A DNA stretch of 5,104 bases, taken from contig CAKRXU010000073.1 of the NCBI GenBank assembly GCA_934424575.1, positions 1-5,104 on the forward strand, given 5' to 3'. The notes under the pieces were generated by a model that was not told the DNA's origin, searched no databases, and was given only the letters and a program-made list of their open reading frames with translations. Shown here piece by piece: positions 1 through 5,038 of this stretch. The position numbers were made by a program, and so were the translations under genes. The stretch comes from an uncultured Blautia sp. (lineage in GTDB: Bacteria > Bacillota > Clostridia > Lachnospirales > Lachnospiraceae). The first letter of the stretch is position 1. The number at the start of each line of letters is the position of its first letter.

Positions 1-99
1 ATCGTCATAGCAGCACTGATCCTTCTGGGCGTGTGGATCATAAATTACAAGATCCCGCAGAAGGGAACAAAGGCGGTTACGGCAGCGCAGCTCCAGTAG
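1..99 (+). pseudogene. 3' end or remnant of a membrane-protein reading frame
   Basis: The frame is open from the first base and encodes 32 residues before the TAG at 97-99. It begins with a hydrophobic stretch (about residues 1-16, IVIAALILLGVWIINY), which fits one transmembrane helix, followed by a polar tail (KIPQKGTKAVTAAQLQ). It may be the C-terminal tail of a transporter cut by the window edge. It may equally be the N-terminal signal anchor of the downstream phosphodiester glycosidase, since both lie in the same frame and the tail TAAQLQ followed by LQSG resembles the stretch that precedes the G-P-x-L-L motif in that family. The window does not show the upstream sequence needed to decide, so no product is named. 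Confidence 0.4.
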
Positions 100-111
100 C
101 TTCAGAGCGGA

Positions 112-507
112 GTGAATGGACCGAGTCTTCTGGATGAGAATGGAAAGGCAAACACTTCTTTCTATACATGGGATTATATCCGGCAGTCGCATCCAAGAAC
201 GGCGATCGGATATTATGAACCGGGGCATTACTGCCTGCTGGTGGTAGATGGAAGACAGCCTTCCTCAAGGGGAATGTTCCCGGATGAGATGGAGGCTTTC
301 TTTGAAAAGCTTGGATGCAAAGCAGCGTATAATCTTGACGGAGGTCATTGTTCTTTTATGACCTACAAGGATCAGATCGTAAATCATCCATACAAACCGG
401 AACATCGGGTTTCAGATGGGATTTTAAATATTGTGGAGATTTACAGGAGGAACCTGAAAGTTCAGAGAAACCGGAAAAGTAATTTTCGGATTGCAGCTCA
501 CAGGTGA
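112..507 (+). pseudogene. Phosphodiester glycosidase (NAGPA/DUF2233) family protein, 5'-truncated
   Basis: The 131-residue product matches the C-terminal half of the NAGPA/DUF2233 phosphodiester glycosidase domain. Visible landmarks are NGPSLLDENGK (2-12), HPRTAIGYYEPGHY (27-40), LLVVDGRQ (42-49), SRGM (52-55), LGCKAAYNLDGGH (67-79) and the closing SDGILNIVE. Members of this family cleave or process sugar-phosphodiester linkages, usually at the cell surface, and are normally around 300 residues or more with an N-terminal anchor. Here the first half of the domain is missing. The only upstream start in frame is GTG at 112, with no properly spaced ribosome binding site, and the first in-frame ATG is at 274, inside the domain. 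The same frame continues upstream but is broken by TAG at 97-99. A basic tail of about 20 residues after the domain is not typical. I call it a decayed gene. A functional short protein from GTG is possible but unlikely. Confidence 0.72.
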
Positions 508-518
508 CATTCTGTGAG
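497..518 (+). terminator. Weak hairpin across the end of the glycosidase remnant
   Basis: CTCACAG (497-503) and CTGTGAG (512-518) form a perfect 7-bp stem with an 8-nt loop that contains the TGA stop codon. Downstream is only a weak pyrimidine stretch (CTTATT, 523-528) rather than a T-run, so it would be a poor intrinsic terminator. It may be a degraded terminator or simply a hairpin that separates the remnant from the acylphosphatase unit. Confidence 0.3.
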
Positions 519-543
519 ACGACTTATTAAGGCTGGATTTTCT

Positions 544-584
544 CATGGTTTGGAGTTAAAATAAGCATGGAGGAAAAACCATGC
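544..584 (+). promoter_or_regulatory. Alternative hairpins over the acylphosphatase start codon
   Basis: Two inverted repeats share their 3' arm. GCATGG (565-570) pairs with CCATGC (579-584) around the loop AGGAAAAA. CATGGTTT (544-551) pairs with AAACCATG (576-583). The stems exclude each other, and both bury the ATG at 581-583. The first also takes two bases of the GGAGG ribosome binding site (569-573, 7 nt from the ATG). This could modulate translation initiation. The pairing is direct observation; the regulatory role is inference. Confidence 0.35.
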
Positions 585-856
585 AGAAAATCAGAGAAGC
601 GATCAGTTTTTATGGACGGGTCCAGGGTGTTGGATTCCGGTATAAATTAGGATATCTGGCACAGATGTACACCGTGACCGGATGGGCGAGGAACGAATAT
701 GACGGTTCTGTTTCGGCAGAATTGCAGGGGCTTGAGGAAGATATTGACAAGATCATTCAGGCACTTTACAATGACCGTTATATAGAGATTGATGATATCC
801 GAAGACGGAGGATTTCTCTGGATGAGAATGAGCGGCGATTCGGAATCCGCTACTGA
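581..856 (+). CDS. acyP: Acylphosphatase
   Basis: This complete 91-residue protein is the usual length for the acylphosphatase family, small cytoplasmic enzymes that hydrolyse carboxyl-phosphate bonds such as those in acetyl phosphate or 1,3-bisphosphoglycerate. The signature GRVQGVGFR is at residues 12-20, with the catalytic phosphate-binding arginine at R20. The second signature GWARNEYDGSV is at 34-44, with the catalytic asparagine at N38. The C-terminal strand ends in GIRY, as is typical. The start is fixed by a strong GGAGG at 569-573, 7 nt upstream. The start codon lies in a possible hairpin described separately. The gene is followed after 14 nt by a small acidic protein gene, and both end at the terminator at 1139-1164, which suggests co-transcription. 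No convincing promoter is seen in the 73 nt before it; a TAAAAT at 557-562 lacks a good -35 element. Confidence 0.95.
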   Translation: MQKIREAISFYGRVQGVGFRYKLGYLAQMYTVTGWARNEYDGSVSAELQGLEEDIDKIIQALYNDRYIEIDDIRRRRISLDENERRFGIRY

Positions 857-870
857 AGGGAGATGCACAA

Positions 871-1131
871 ATGGAAGAATTATATCAGGCAATCGAGGAG
901 AAGATCAAGTCATCAGGCTATCCGAGAGAGATTTCCGGAGAAGCAGTCTACGAGGACATCTGTGACCAGATCGACGGCAAGGAAAATGGTACTTATGTGT
1001 TACTTTCCAAGTTTGAGGATGATGTGATCTTTGAGTATCATATCACAGTTATGGATCATGAATTTAATCTTGGAATCCTTACAATGAGACTTCCTGAGGG
1101 AGTTTATGCAGTAAACTTTGATGAGGATTGA
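871..1131 (+). CDS. Hypothetical small acidic protein
   Basis: I do not recognise a named family. The 86-residue product is strongly acidic: 21 Asp/Glu against 6 Lys/Arg, with a DED C-terminus. It has no signal peptide or membrane helix. The N-terminal third looks helical (MEELYQAIEEKIK, 1-13). The rest alternates hydrophobic and polar residues (TYVLLSKFEDDVIFEYHITV, 41-60), suggesting a small alpha/beta fold. It has one cysteine (C31) and no recognisable catalytic motif. It is very likely a real gene: AGGGAG at 857-862 lies 8 nt before the ATG, the frame starts 14 nt after the acylphosphatase stop, and a terminator follows directly. The pairing may indicate a linked role, but nothing in the sequence says what that is. 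Confidence 0.82.
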   Translation: MEELYQAIEEKIKSSGYPREISGEAVYEDICDQIDGKENGTYVLLSKFEDDVIFEYHITVMDHEFNLGILTMRLPEGVYAVNFDED

Positions 1132-1138
1132 TTAGCAG

Positions 1139-1164
1139 AGAGCGGGCAGAGACCTGCTCTTTTT
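1139..1164 (+). terminator. Rho-independent terminator of the acylphosphatase unit
   Basis: AGAGCGGG (1139-1146) pairs with CCTGCTCT (1153-1160), an 8-bp stem with one G-T wobble, around the loop CAGAGA. The T-run 1160-1164 follows. It begins 7 nt after the stop codon of the small acidic protein gene. Confidence 0.8.
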
Positions 1165-1184
1165 GCAGATAAAAGGAATAAAGA

Positions 1185-1190
1185 GGGGGG
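1185..1190 (+). promoter_or_regulatory. Ribosome binding site that decides the transporter start
   Basis: A run of six G residues (AGGGGGG from 1184) lies 7 nt before ATG 1198. The alternative TTG at 1192 is only 1 nt from the G-run, too close to be used, so ATG 1198 is chosen. The site is unusually G-rich compared with the AGGAG-type sites elsewhere in the window. Confidence 0.65.
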
Positions 1191-1197
1191 ATTGTTT

Positions 1198-2064
1198 ATG
1201 TGGATCTTATTCGCAGTAGGATCTTCTTTTTTTGCGGGAATCACAGCGATTCTCGCAAAGTGTGGAATTCAGAAAACAGATTCAGATGTGGCGACAGCAG
1301 TGAGAACGATCGTAGTTCTTCTGTTCTCATGGCTGATGGTGCTGGTCACGGGGACTTTTTCTGGAATCCACAATATCAGCGGAGAGACGCTGCTGTTTCT
1401 CGTTTTGTCCGGATTGGCGACGGGAGCATCGTGGCTGTGCTATTTCCATGCACTCCAGAAAGGCGATGTCAACAAGGTTGTGCCGATCGATAAATCCAGT
1501 ACGATACTGACGATCTTTCTGGCGTTGATCTTTCTCCATGAGGGACTGACATGGGCGAAGCTTGGCTGTGTCTGTCTGATCGCGATCGGTACTTATATGA
1601 TGATCTCCAGAAAGGAAGTTATAGAAGATACAAAGAAAAAAGACAGCAGTTGGTTTATTTATGCAGTGCTTTCAGCAGTCTTTGCGAGCCTGACAGCGAT
1701 TCTTGGAAAGATTGGAATTTCAGGGATTGACTCAAACCTGGGAACCGCGATCCGTACAACAGTTGTGCTTCTGATGGCATGGCTGATGGTTTTTGTCCAG
1801 GGTAAGCAGAAGGAAGTAAAAGAGATTGAGAAAAAAGAGCTTCTTTTTATCGGACTTTCAGGTATCGCGACAGGAGCTTCCTGGCTCTGTTATTATCGTG
1901 CTCTGCAGGAAGGACCGGCAAGTGTTGTCGTGCCGATCGATAAACTCAGTATTCTTGTGACGATCGCTTTTTCCTGGATCGTTTTCCACGAAAAACTGAC
2001 ACGCAAATCTGCGGTGGGAGTTGTATTGATCACTGTCGGAACGGTACTTATGACGATGGCGTAA
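1198..2064 (+). CDS. EamA/DMT-superfamily membrane transporter with duplicated halves
   Basis: The 288-residue protein is built from two EamA units of about 136 residues (2-137 and 152-287), joined by a charged linker around 138-151 (SRKEVIEDTKKKDSS). Each unit has about five hydrophobic helices, giving the ten-helix layout of drug/metabolite transporters in the cytoplasmic membrane. Each carries the same motifs at the same place: ATGASWLCY at 74-82 and 224-232, VVPIDK at 94-99 and 244-249, and a helix opening TAxR around 33-36 and 183-186. Small single-unit EamA proteins of about 140 residues exist, and this looks like a fusion of two such units. Substrate cannot be read from sequence; export of metabolites or amino acids is common in the superfamily. 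The start is ATG 1198 because its ribosome binding site is well spaced. It lies between two other units, with a terminator before it and none evident after it. Confidence 0.9.
   Translation: MWILFAVGSSFFAGITAILAKCGIQKTDSDVATAVRTIVVLLFSWLMVLVTGTFSGIHNISGETLLFLVLSGLATGASWLCYFHALQKGDVNKVVPIDKSSTILTIFLALIFLHEGLTWAKLGCVCLIAIGTYMMISRKEVIEDTKKKDSSWFIYAVLSAVFASLTAILGKIGISGIDSNLGTAIRTTVVLLMAWLMVFVQGKQKEVKEIEKKELLFIGLSGIATGASWLCYYRALQEGPASVVVPIDKLSILVTIAFSWIVFHEKLTRKSAVGVVLITVGTVLMTMA
1201..2058 (+). repeat. Internal tandem duplication, period 450 bp, within the EamA transporter
   Basis: Residues 2-137 (1201-1608) and 152-287 (1651-2058) align with no gap at an offset of exactly 150 residues. A hand count gives about 69 identities in 136 positions. 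Short identical DNA blocks survive 450 bp apart, for example TGCCGATCGATAAA at 1481-1494 and 1931-1944, and CATGGCTGATGGT at 1328-1340 and 1778-1790. Confidence 0.85.
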
Positions 2065-2203
2065 AATCATCAGAGTCATTGTGAATGGGATGGATGGCAG
2101 GGCGATAGAAATTTCCTATAACATTATAACAAAATAGAGATACCCATTTACAGGATAAAGATGGTAAGATAAAGAAAAACGAAAGAGCAGGAGTTGAAAT
2201 ACA

Positions 2204-2746
2204 ATGGGATATTTTTATTTTGTGAGACATGGACAGACAGTCTGGAACGTGGAGAATAAGATCTGTGGAGCGACAGACATTGTACTGACAGAGAAAGGAC
2301 ATCAGCAGGCGATCGAGACAGGACATGAGATCCTGCGTCAGGGGATCCAGGCGGATGAGATCCTTTATTCTCCGCTGATGCGTGCGGCAGACACTGCAAA
2401 ACACATTTCCGAGATCACCGGAATCCCGGCGCGTGTAGAGCCGAGACTGATCGAGCAGAATTTCGGAAAATACGAATCCACTGCCCGCAACGGAGAAGAA
2501 TTCCAGAAAGCAAAACAGCAGTTCATCACCAGATATGACGGCGGGGAATCCATGCTGCATCTGGCACAGAGAATCTACAATCTCCTTGACGAGATCAAAG
2601 CAGAATCTGACCACAAAACCTACATCCTCGTAGCTCACAACGGAATTTCCAGAGTGATCCAGTCTTATTTCTACGAAATGACAAATGAGGAATATGCGAC
2701 TTTCGGTGTGAAAAACTGCGAAGTCAGAAGATTTGATTTTGAGTGA
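2204..2746 (+). CDS. Histidine phosphatase family protein (phosphoglycerate mutase-like)
   Basis: The 180-residue cytoplasmic protein belongs to branch 1 of the histidine phosphatase superfamily. The RHG motif is in FVRHGQTVWN (6-15), with the phospho-accepting histidine at H9 and R8 beside it. The other expected active-site residues are R60 (SPLMRAADTA), E84 (LIEQNFGKYE, the proton donor) and H145 (VAHNG). All catalytic residues are present, so it should be active. The family includes phosphoglycerate mutases, alpha-ribazole phosphatase and broad-specificity phosphatases. The length and lack of a mutase-specific insertion favour a small-molecule phosphatase, with the substrate unknown. CAGGAG at 2188-2193 lies 10 nt before the ATG. 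It stands alone between a 139-nt gap and a strong terminator. The gap shows two TATAAC hexamers (2117-2122, 2125-2130) without a matching -35 box. Confidence 0.92.
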   Translation: MGYFYFVRHGQTVWNVENKICGATDIVLTEKGHQQAIETGHEILRQGIQADEILYSPLMRAADTAKHISEITGIPARVEPRLIEQNFGKYESTARNGEEFQKAKQQFITRYDGGESMLHLAQRIYNLLDEIKAESDHKTYILVAHNGISRVIQSYFYEMTNEEYATFGVKNCEVRRFDFE

Positions 2747-2762
2747 TAAATGAAACAAAAAT

Positions 2763-2808
2763 ACAGGCAGGAAATTCGCATAACAGCGCAAAATTCCTGC
2801 CTGTTTTT
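2763..2808 (+). terminator. Strong rho-independent terminator after the histidine phosphatase
   Basis: ACAGGCAGGAA (2763-2773) pairs perfectly with TTCCTGCCTGT (2794-2804), and CGC/GCG can extend pairing toward the loop. TTTTT (2804-2808) follows. The A-rich sequence before the left arm (from 2756) would give a T-run on the opposite strand, so it might also act in reverse, although no converging gene is seen. Confidence 0.92.
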
Positions 2809-2811
2809 ATG

Positions 2812-2840
2812 TTGTAGTGCGGAATGCAGTATGCTATAAT
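2812..2840 (+). promoter_or_regulatory. Sigma-A type extended -10 promoter of the larE unit
   Basis: TTGTAG (2812-2817) and a perfect TATAAT (2835-2840) are separated by 17 nt, and the -10 box is preceded by TG (2832-2833), an extended -10 element. Transcription would begin near 2846-2848. It follows directly on the previous terminator, so larE, tcdA and the sigma factor gene probably start a new transcript here. Confidence 0.82.
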
Positions 2841-2845
2841 ACACA

Positions 2846-2857
2846 CTAGTATACTAG
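2846..2857. promoter_or_regulatory. Perfect 12-bp palindrome, candidate operator
   Basis: CTAGTATACTAG is its own reverse complement and sits 5 nt downstream of the -10 box, over the predicted transcription start. A bound protein here would block RNA polymerase. Its GTATAC core fits the general GT-N-AC layout of GntR-family operators. The symmetry and position are direct observation; the regulator family is inference, and no regulator gene is in the window. Confidence 0.5.
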
Positions 2858-2877
2858 GTTAAAAGGAGTGTTTAGCA

Positions 2878-3708
2878 ATGAATATCCATGATAAATATAA
2901 AGTATTACAGCAGAATCTGAAAGCAATGGGAAGTGTTGCAGTTGCTTTTTCCAGTGGCGTGGATTCTACTTTCCTCCTGAAAGCAGCATTGGAAGCTCTT
3001 GGTGGAGAGAATGTGATCGCAGTCACCGCAAGTTCCTGTTCTTTTCCGGAGAGAGAGCTGAAGGAAGCGAAAGAATTCTGTGAGAAAAACGGCGTGCGTC
3101 ATATCGTCTGTAAATCTGAGGAGCTGGACATCGACGGTTTCCGTCAGAATCCGAAGAACCGCTGCTATCTCTGCAAGCATGAACTCTTTGAGAAAATCTG
3201 GGAGATTGCCCGTGAAAATGGCATGAATGCAGTAGCTGAGGGTTCCAACATGGATGACAACGGCGATTACCGTCCGGGTCTGATCGCAGTCAAAGAACTT
3301 GGTGTCAGCAGCCCGCTTCGTCAGGTTGAGCTTTACAAAGAGGAGATTCGCGAACTTTCCAAAGAGATGGGCCTTCCTACCTGGGACAAACAGTCCTTTG
3401 CCTGCCTTTCCTCTCGTTTCGTCTATGGCGAGACCATCAGCGAGAAAAAACTCGGCATGGTAGACAAGGCAGAGCAGCTTCTTCTGGACATGGGATTCCA
3501 TCAGGTGCGCGTCCGCATCCACGGAAACATCGCCAGAATCGAAGTCCTTCCGGATGAGATCACCAAAATTGTCGAGGAAGGCAACAGAACAAAAATTGCA
3601 AACCAGCTCAAAGAGTATGGTTTTGACTATGTAACTCTCGATCTTCTGGGTTATCGTACCGGAAGTATGAATGAAACACTGGATGAAAAAGAAAAGGAGA
3701 TTAAATAA
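2878..3708 (+). CDS. larE: LarE: ATP-dependent sacrificial sulfur transferase
   Basis: The 276-residue protein is full length for LarE, the PP-loop enzyme that adenylates a pyridinium dicarboxylate mononucleotide and donates sulfur while building the nickel-pincer nucleotide cofactor of lactate racemase and related enzymes. The PP-loop is AFSSGVDST (23-31), a variant of SGGxDS with Ser at the first Gly. The family motif RCYLCK is at 95-100. The cysteine in FACLSSR is C176, the same number as the sacrificial Cys176 of the Lactobacillus plantarum enzyme. No cysteine follows C176, which argues for the single-cysteine sacrificial type rather than a [4Fe-4S] type. AGGAG at 2864-2868 is 9 nt before the ATG. 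The stop directly abuts the tcdA start. No larA, larB or larC is visible, so its target enzyme must be elsewhere, or this copy serves another sulfur-transfer role. Confidence 0.92.
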   Translation: MNIHDKYKVLQQNLKAMGSVAVAFSSGVDSTFLLKAALEALGGENVIAVTASSCSFPERELKEAKEFCEKNGVRHIVCKSEELDIDGFRQNPKNRCYLCKHELFEKIWEIARENGMNAVAEGSNMDDNGDYRPGLIAVKELGVSSPLRQVELYKEEIRELSKEMGLPTWDKQSFACLSSRFVYGETISEKKLGMVDKAEQLLLDMGFHQVRVRIHGNIARIEVLPDEITKIVEEGNRTKIANQLKEYGFDYVTLDLLGYRTGSMNETLDEKEKEIK

Positions 3709-4467
3709 ATGCTGAATCAGTTTTCCAGAACAGAACTGTTATTTGGTAAAGAAGCCATGGAGAAACTGGCAGACTCCAGAGTTGCCGTTTTTGGAATCGG
3801 TGGAGTCGGCGGTTATACCGTAGAGGCACTTGTGCGAAGTGGAGTTGGTAAACTTGATCTGATCGATGATGACAAAGTCTGCCTCACCAACTTGAACCGT
3901 CAGATCATTGCCACCAGAAGTACCGTTGGCAAATATAAAGTCGATGTCATGAAAGACCGCATCCTTGACATCAACCCAAAGGCAGAAGTCAATGTCCACA
4001 AATGCTTCTACCTTCCGGAAACCAAGGATGAGTTTGATTTTTCTCAATATGATTATGTTGTAGATGCAGTCGATACCGTAACTGCAAAGATCCAGCTCGT
4101 CATGGAAGCCAAAGAAGCCGGCGTTCCGATCATCAGCAGCATGGGAGCCGGAAACAAACTCGACCCGACTGCTTTTCAGGTAGCAGACATCTACAAAACA
4201 TCCGTCTGCCCTCTGGCAAAAGTTATGCGTCGTGAACTCAAAAAACGTGGAATTAAGAAGCTCAAAGTGGTATACTCTCAGGAGAAGCCAATCCGCCCGA
4301 TCGAGGACATGTCTATCAGCTGCCGTACACACTGCATCTGTCCTCCGGGCGCAGCACACAAATGCACAGAGCGTCGTGATATTCCAGGTTCCACAGCCTT
4401 CGTTCCGTCCGTAGTAGGACTGATCATCGCAGGAGAAGTGATCAAGGATCTGACTGGGAAAAATTAA
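3709..4467 (+). CDS. tcdA: TcdA: tRNA threonylcarbamoyladenosine dehydratase (E1-like)
   Basis: The 252-residue protein is an E1/ThiF-superfamily enzyme of the TcdA (YgdL/CsdL) type. TcdA uses ATP to cyclise t6A to ct6A at position 37 of tRNAs that read ANN codons. Visible elements are the nucleotide-binding loop GIGGVGG (29-35), LIDDDKVCLTNLNRQ (51-65) with the family's NLNRQ, DAVDT (119-123), MGAGNKLDP (145-153), PLAKVMRRELKKRG (168-181) and the C-terminal GSTAFVPSVVGLIIAGEVI. A cysteine-rich stretch (C205, C209, C211, C219) may bind metal. The ATG immediately follows the larE stop, with AGGAG at 3695-3699 inside larE, so the two are translationally close. In Escherichia coli TcdA works with the CsdA-CsdE sulfur relay. 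Here its neighbour is LarE, another sulfur-handling enzyme. The MoeB/ThiF branches are less likely given the overall motifs. Confidence 0.9.
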   Translation: MLNQFSRTELLFGKEAMEKLADSRVAVFGIGGVGGYTVEALVRSGVGKLDLIDDDKVCLTNLNRQIIATRSTVGKYKVDVMKDRILDINPKAEVNVHKCFYLPETKDEFDFSQYDYVVDAVDTVTAKIQLVMEAKEAGVPIISSMGAGNKLDPTAFQVADIYKTSVCPLAKVMRRELKKRGIKKLKVVYSQEKPIRPIEDMSISCRTHCICPPGAAHKCTERRDIPGSTAFVPSVVGLIIAGEVIKDLTGKN

Positions 4468-4471
4468 TCTA

Positions 4472-4495
4472 ACTGCGCTCTTGAGGGAGGGCAGT
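4472..4495 (+). promoter_or_regulatory. Hairpin enclosing the ribosome binding site of the sigma factor gene
   Basis: ACTGC (4472-4476) pairs with GCAGT (4491-4495), and CTC (4478-4480) pairs with GAG (4487-4489), with one G-G mismatch between them and the loop TTGAGG. The GGGAGG ribosome binding site (4485-4490) lies inside, 7 nt from ATG 4498. No T-run follows, so it is not a terminator. It could lower translation of the sigma factor relative to tcdA. Confidence 0.4.
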
Positions 4496-4497
4496 AG

Positions 4498-5037
4498 ATG
4501 ATTTCAGATGAAAATCTGTATGAACGTTTCTGGAACGGTGAGCCAAAAGTCGCCGATGAACTGGTGCACAGGCATGGCGATATTCTGATTCTGTTTATCG
4601 ATGGATATCTCAGGGATATTCACGAATCTGAAGATATGATGATCGAAGCCTTTGCGCAGATGTTTGCAAAAAAACGTCCGATCTCAGGGGAAGGCAGCTT
4701 TCGCGCCTATCTCTACAAAACTGCCCGGAACCTTGCTACCAGAGCAAGACGGAAGCATCGTTTTCATATCGGAATCGAGGAACTTCCCTTCGAGATCCAG
4801 AGCGAAGCTCTGGCAGAAACTCATCTGTTTGAAAACGAGCGAAACCGTCAGCTCTATGAAGCCCTCGACCAGCTCAAACCAGAATATCAGGAAGCACTTT
4901 ATCTGGTTTACTTTGAAGATATGAGCTACCGGGATGCTGCCCACATTATGAAAAAATCCGAGAGCCAGGTTACCAATCTGGTCCACCGTGGCAAACAGAG
5001 CCTTAAGAAAATCCTCGGGAAAGATGGATTTGAATAA
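4498..5037 (+). CDS. RNA polymerase sigma factor, sigma-70 family, ECF type
   Basis: The 179-residue protein has the two-domain layout of ECF sigma factors. Region 2 spans about residues 7-85, including ESEDMMIEAFAQMF (43-56) for core binding and the -10-contacting GSFRAYLYKTARNLATRARRK (66-86). Region 4 spans about 117-173, with LKPEYQEALYLVYFEDMSYRDAA and the helix-turn-helix recognition part KKSESQVTNLVHRGKQSLKK (152-171). It would direct RNA polymerase to a small regulon. It starts 30 nt after tcdA with no terminator between, so it is probably co-transcribed with larE and tcdA. A strong GGGAGG at 4485-4490 is partly enclosed by a hairpin. No anti-sigma factor gene follows before the terminator, so its control is not evident. 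Which ECF group it belongs to cannot be said by eye. Confidence 0.9.
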   Translation: MISDENLYERFWNGEPKVADELVHRHGDILILFIDGYLRDIHESEDMMIEAFAQMFAKKRPISGEGSFRAYLYKTARNLATRARRKHRFHIGIEELPFEIQSEALAETHLFENERNRQLYEALDQLKPEYQEALYLVYFEDMSYRDAAHIMKKSESQVTNLVHRGKQSLKKILGKDGFE

Positions 5038-5038
5038 C

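Noticed and set aside
557..562. TAAAAT as the -10 box for the acylphosphatase gene
   Set aside because: The -35 position holds only a poor match (TGGATT, 534-539), and transcription would begin almost at the ribosome binding site.
1192..1197. TTG at 1192 as the start of the EamA transporter
   Set aside because: It is only one base from the G-rich ribosome binding site, whereas ATG 1198 has the normal 7-nt spacing and begins directly at the first helix.
2085..2108. Tiny open frame of 7 codons after the transporter gene
   Set aside because: It is too short and has no ribosome binding site.
2117..2130. Promoter for the histidine phosphatase from the TATAAC repeats
   Set aside because: Two TATAAC hexamers lie 8 nt apart, but no -35-like hexamer is found 16-18 nt upstream of either. 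The TTGTGA at 2079-2084 is too far away.
2048..2791. Long minus-strand open frame of 247 codons opposite the histidine phosphatase
   Set aside because: The + strand encodes an intact histidine phosphatase with every catalytic residue, a good ribosome binding site and its own terminator. The reverse frame runs through that terminator and shows no recognisable domain.
2905..3522. Minus-strand open frame of 205 codons opposite larE
   Set aside because: It lies wholly inside the larE coding sequence, has no recognisable domain and is explained by the codon bias of the real gene.
3739..4359. Minus-strand open frame of 206 codons opposite tcdA
   Set aside because: It is a shadow of tcdA; its product is cysteine- and aromatic-rich without any domain, and no promoter or ribosome binding site was seen.
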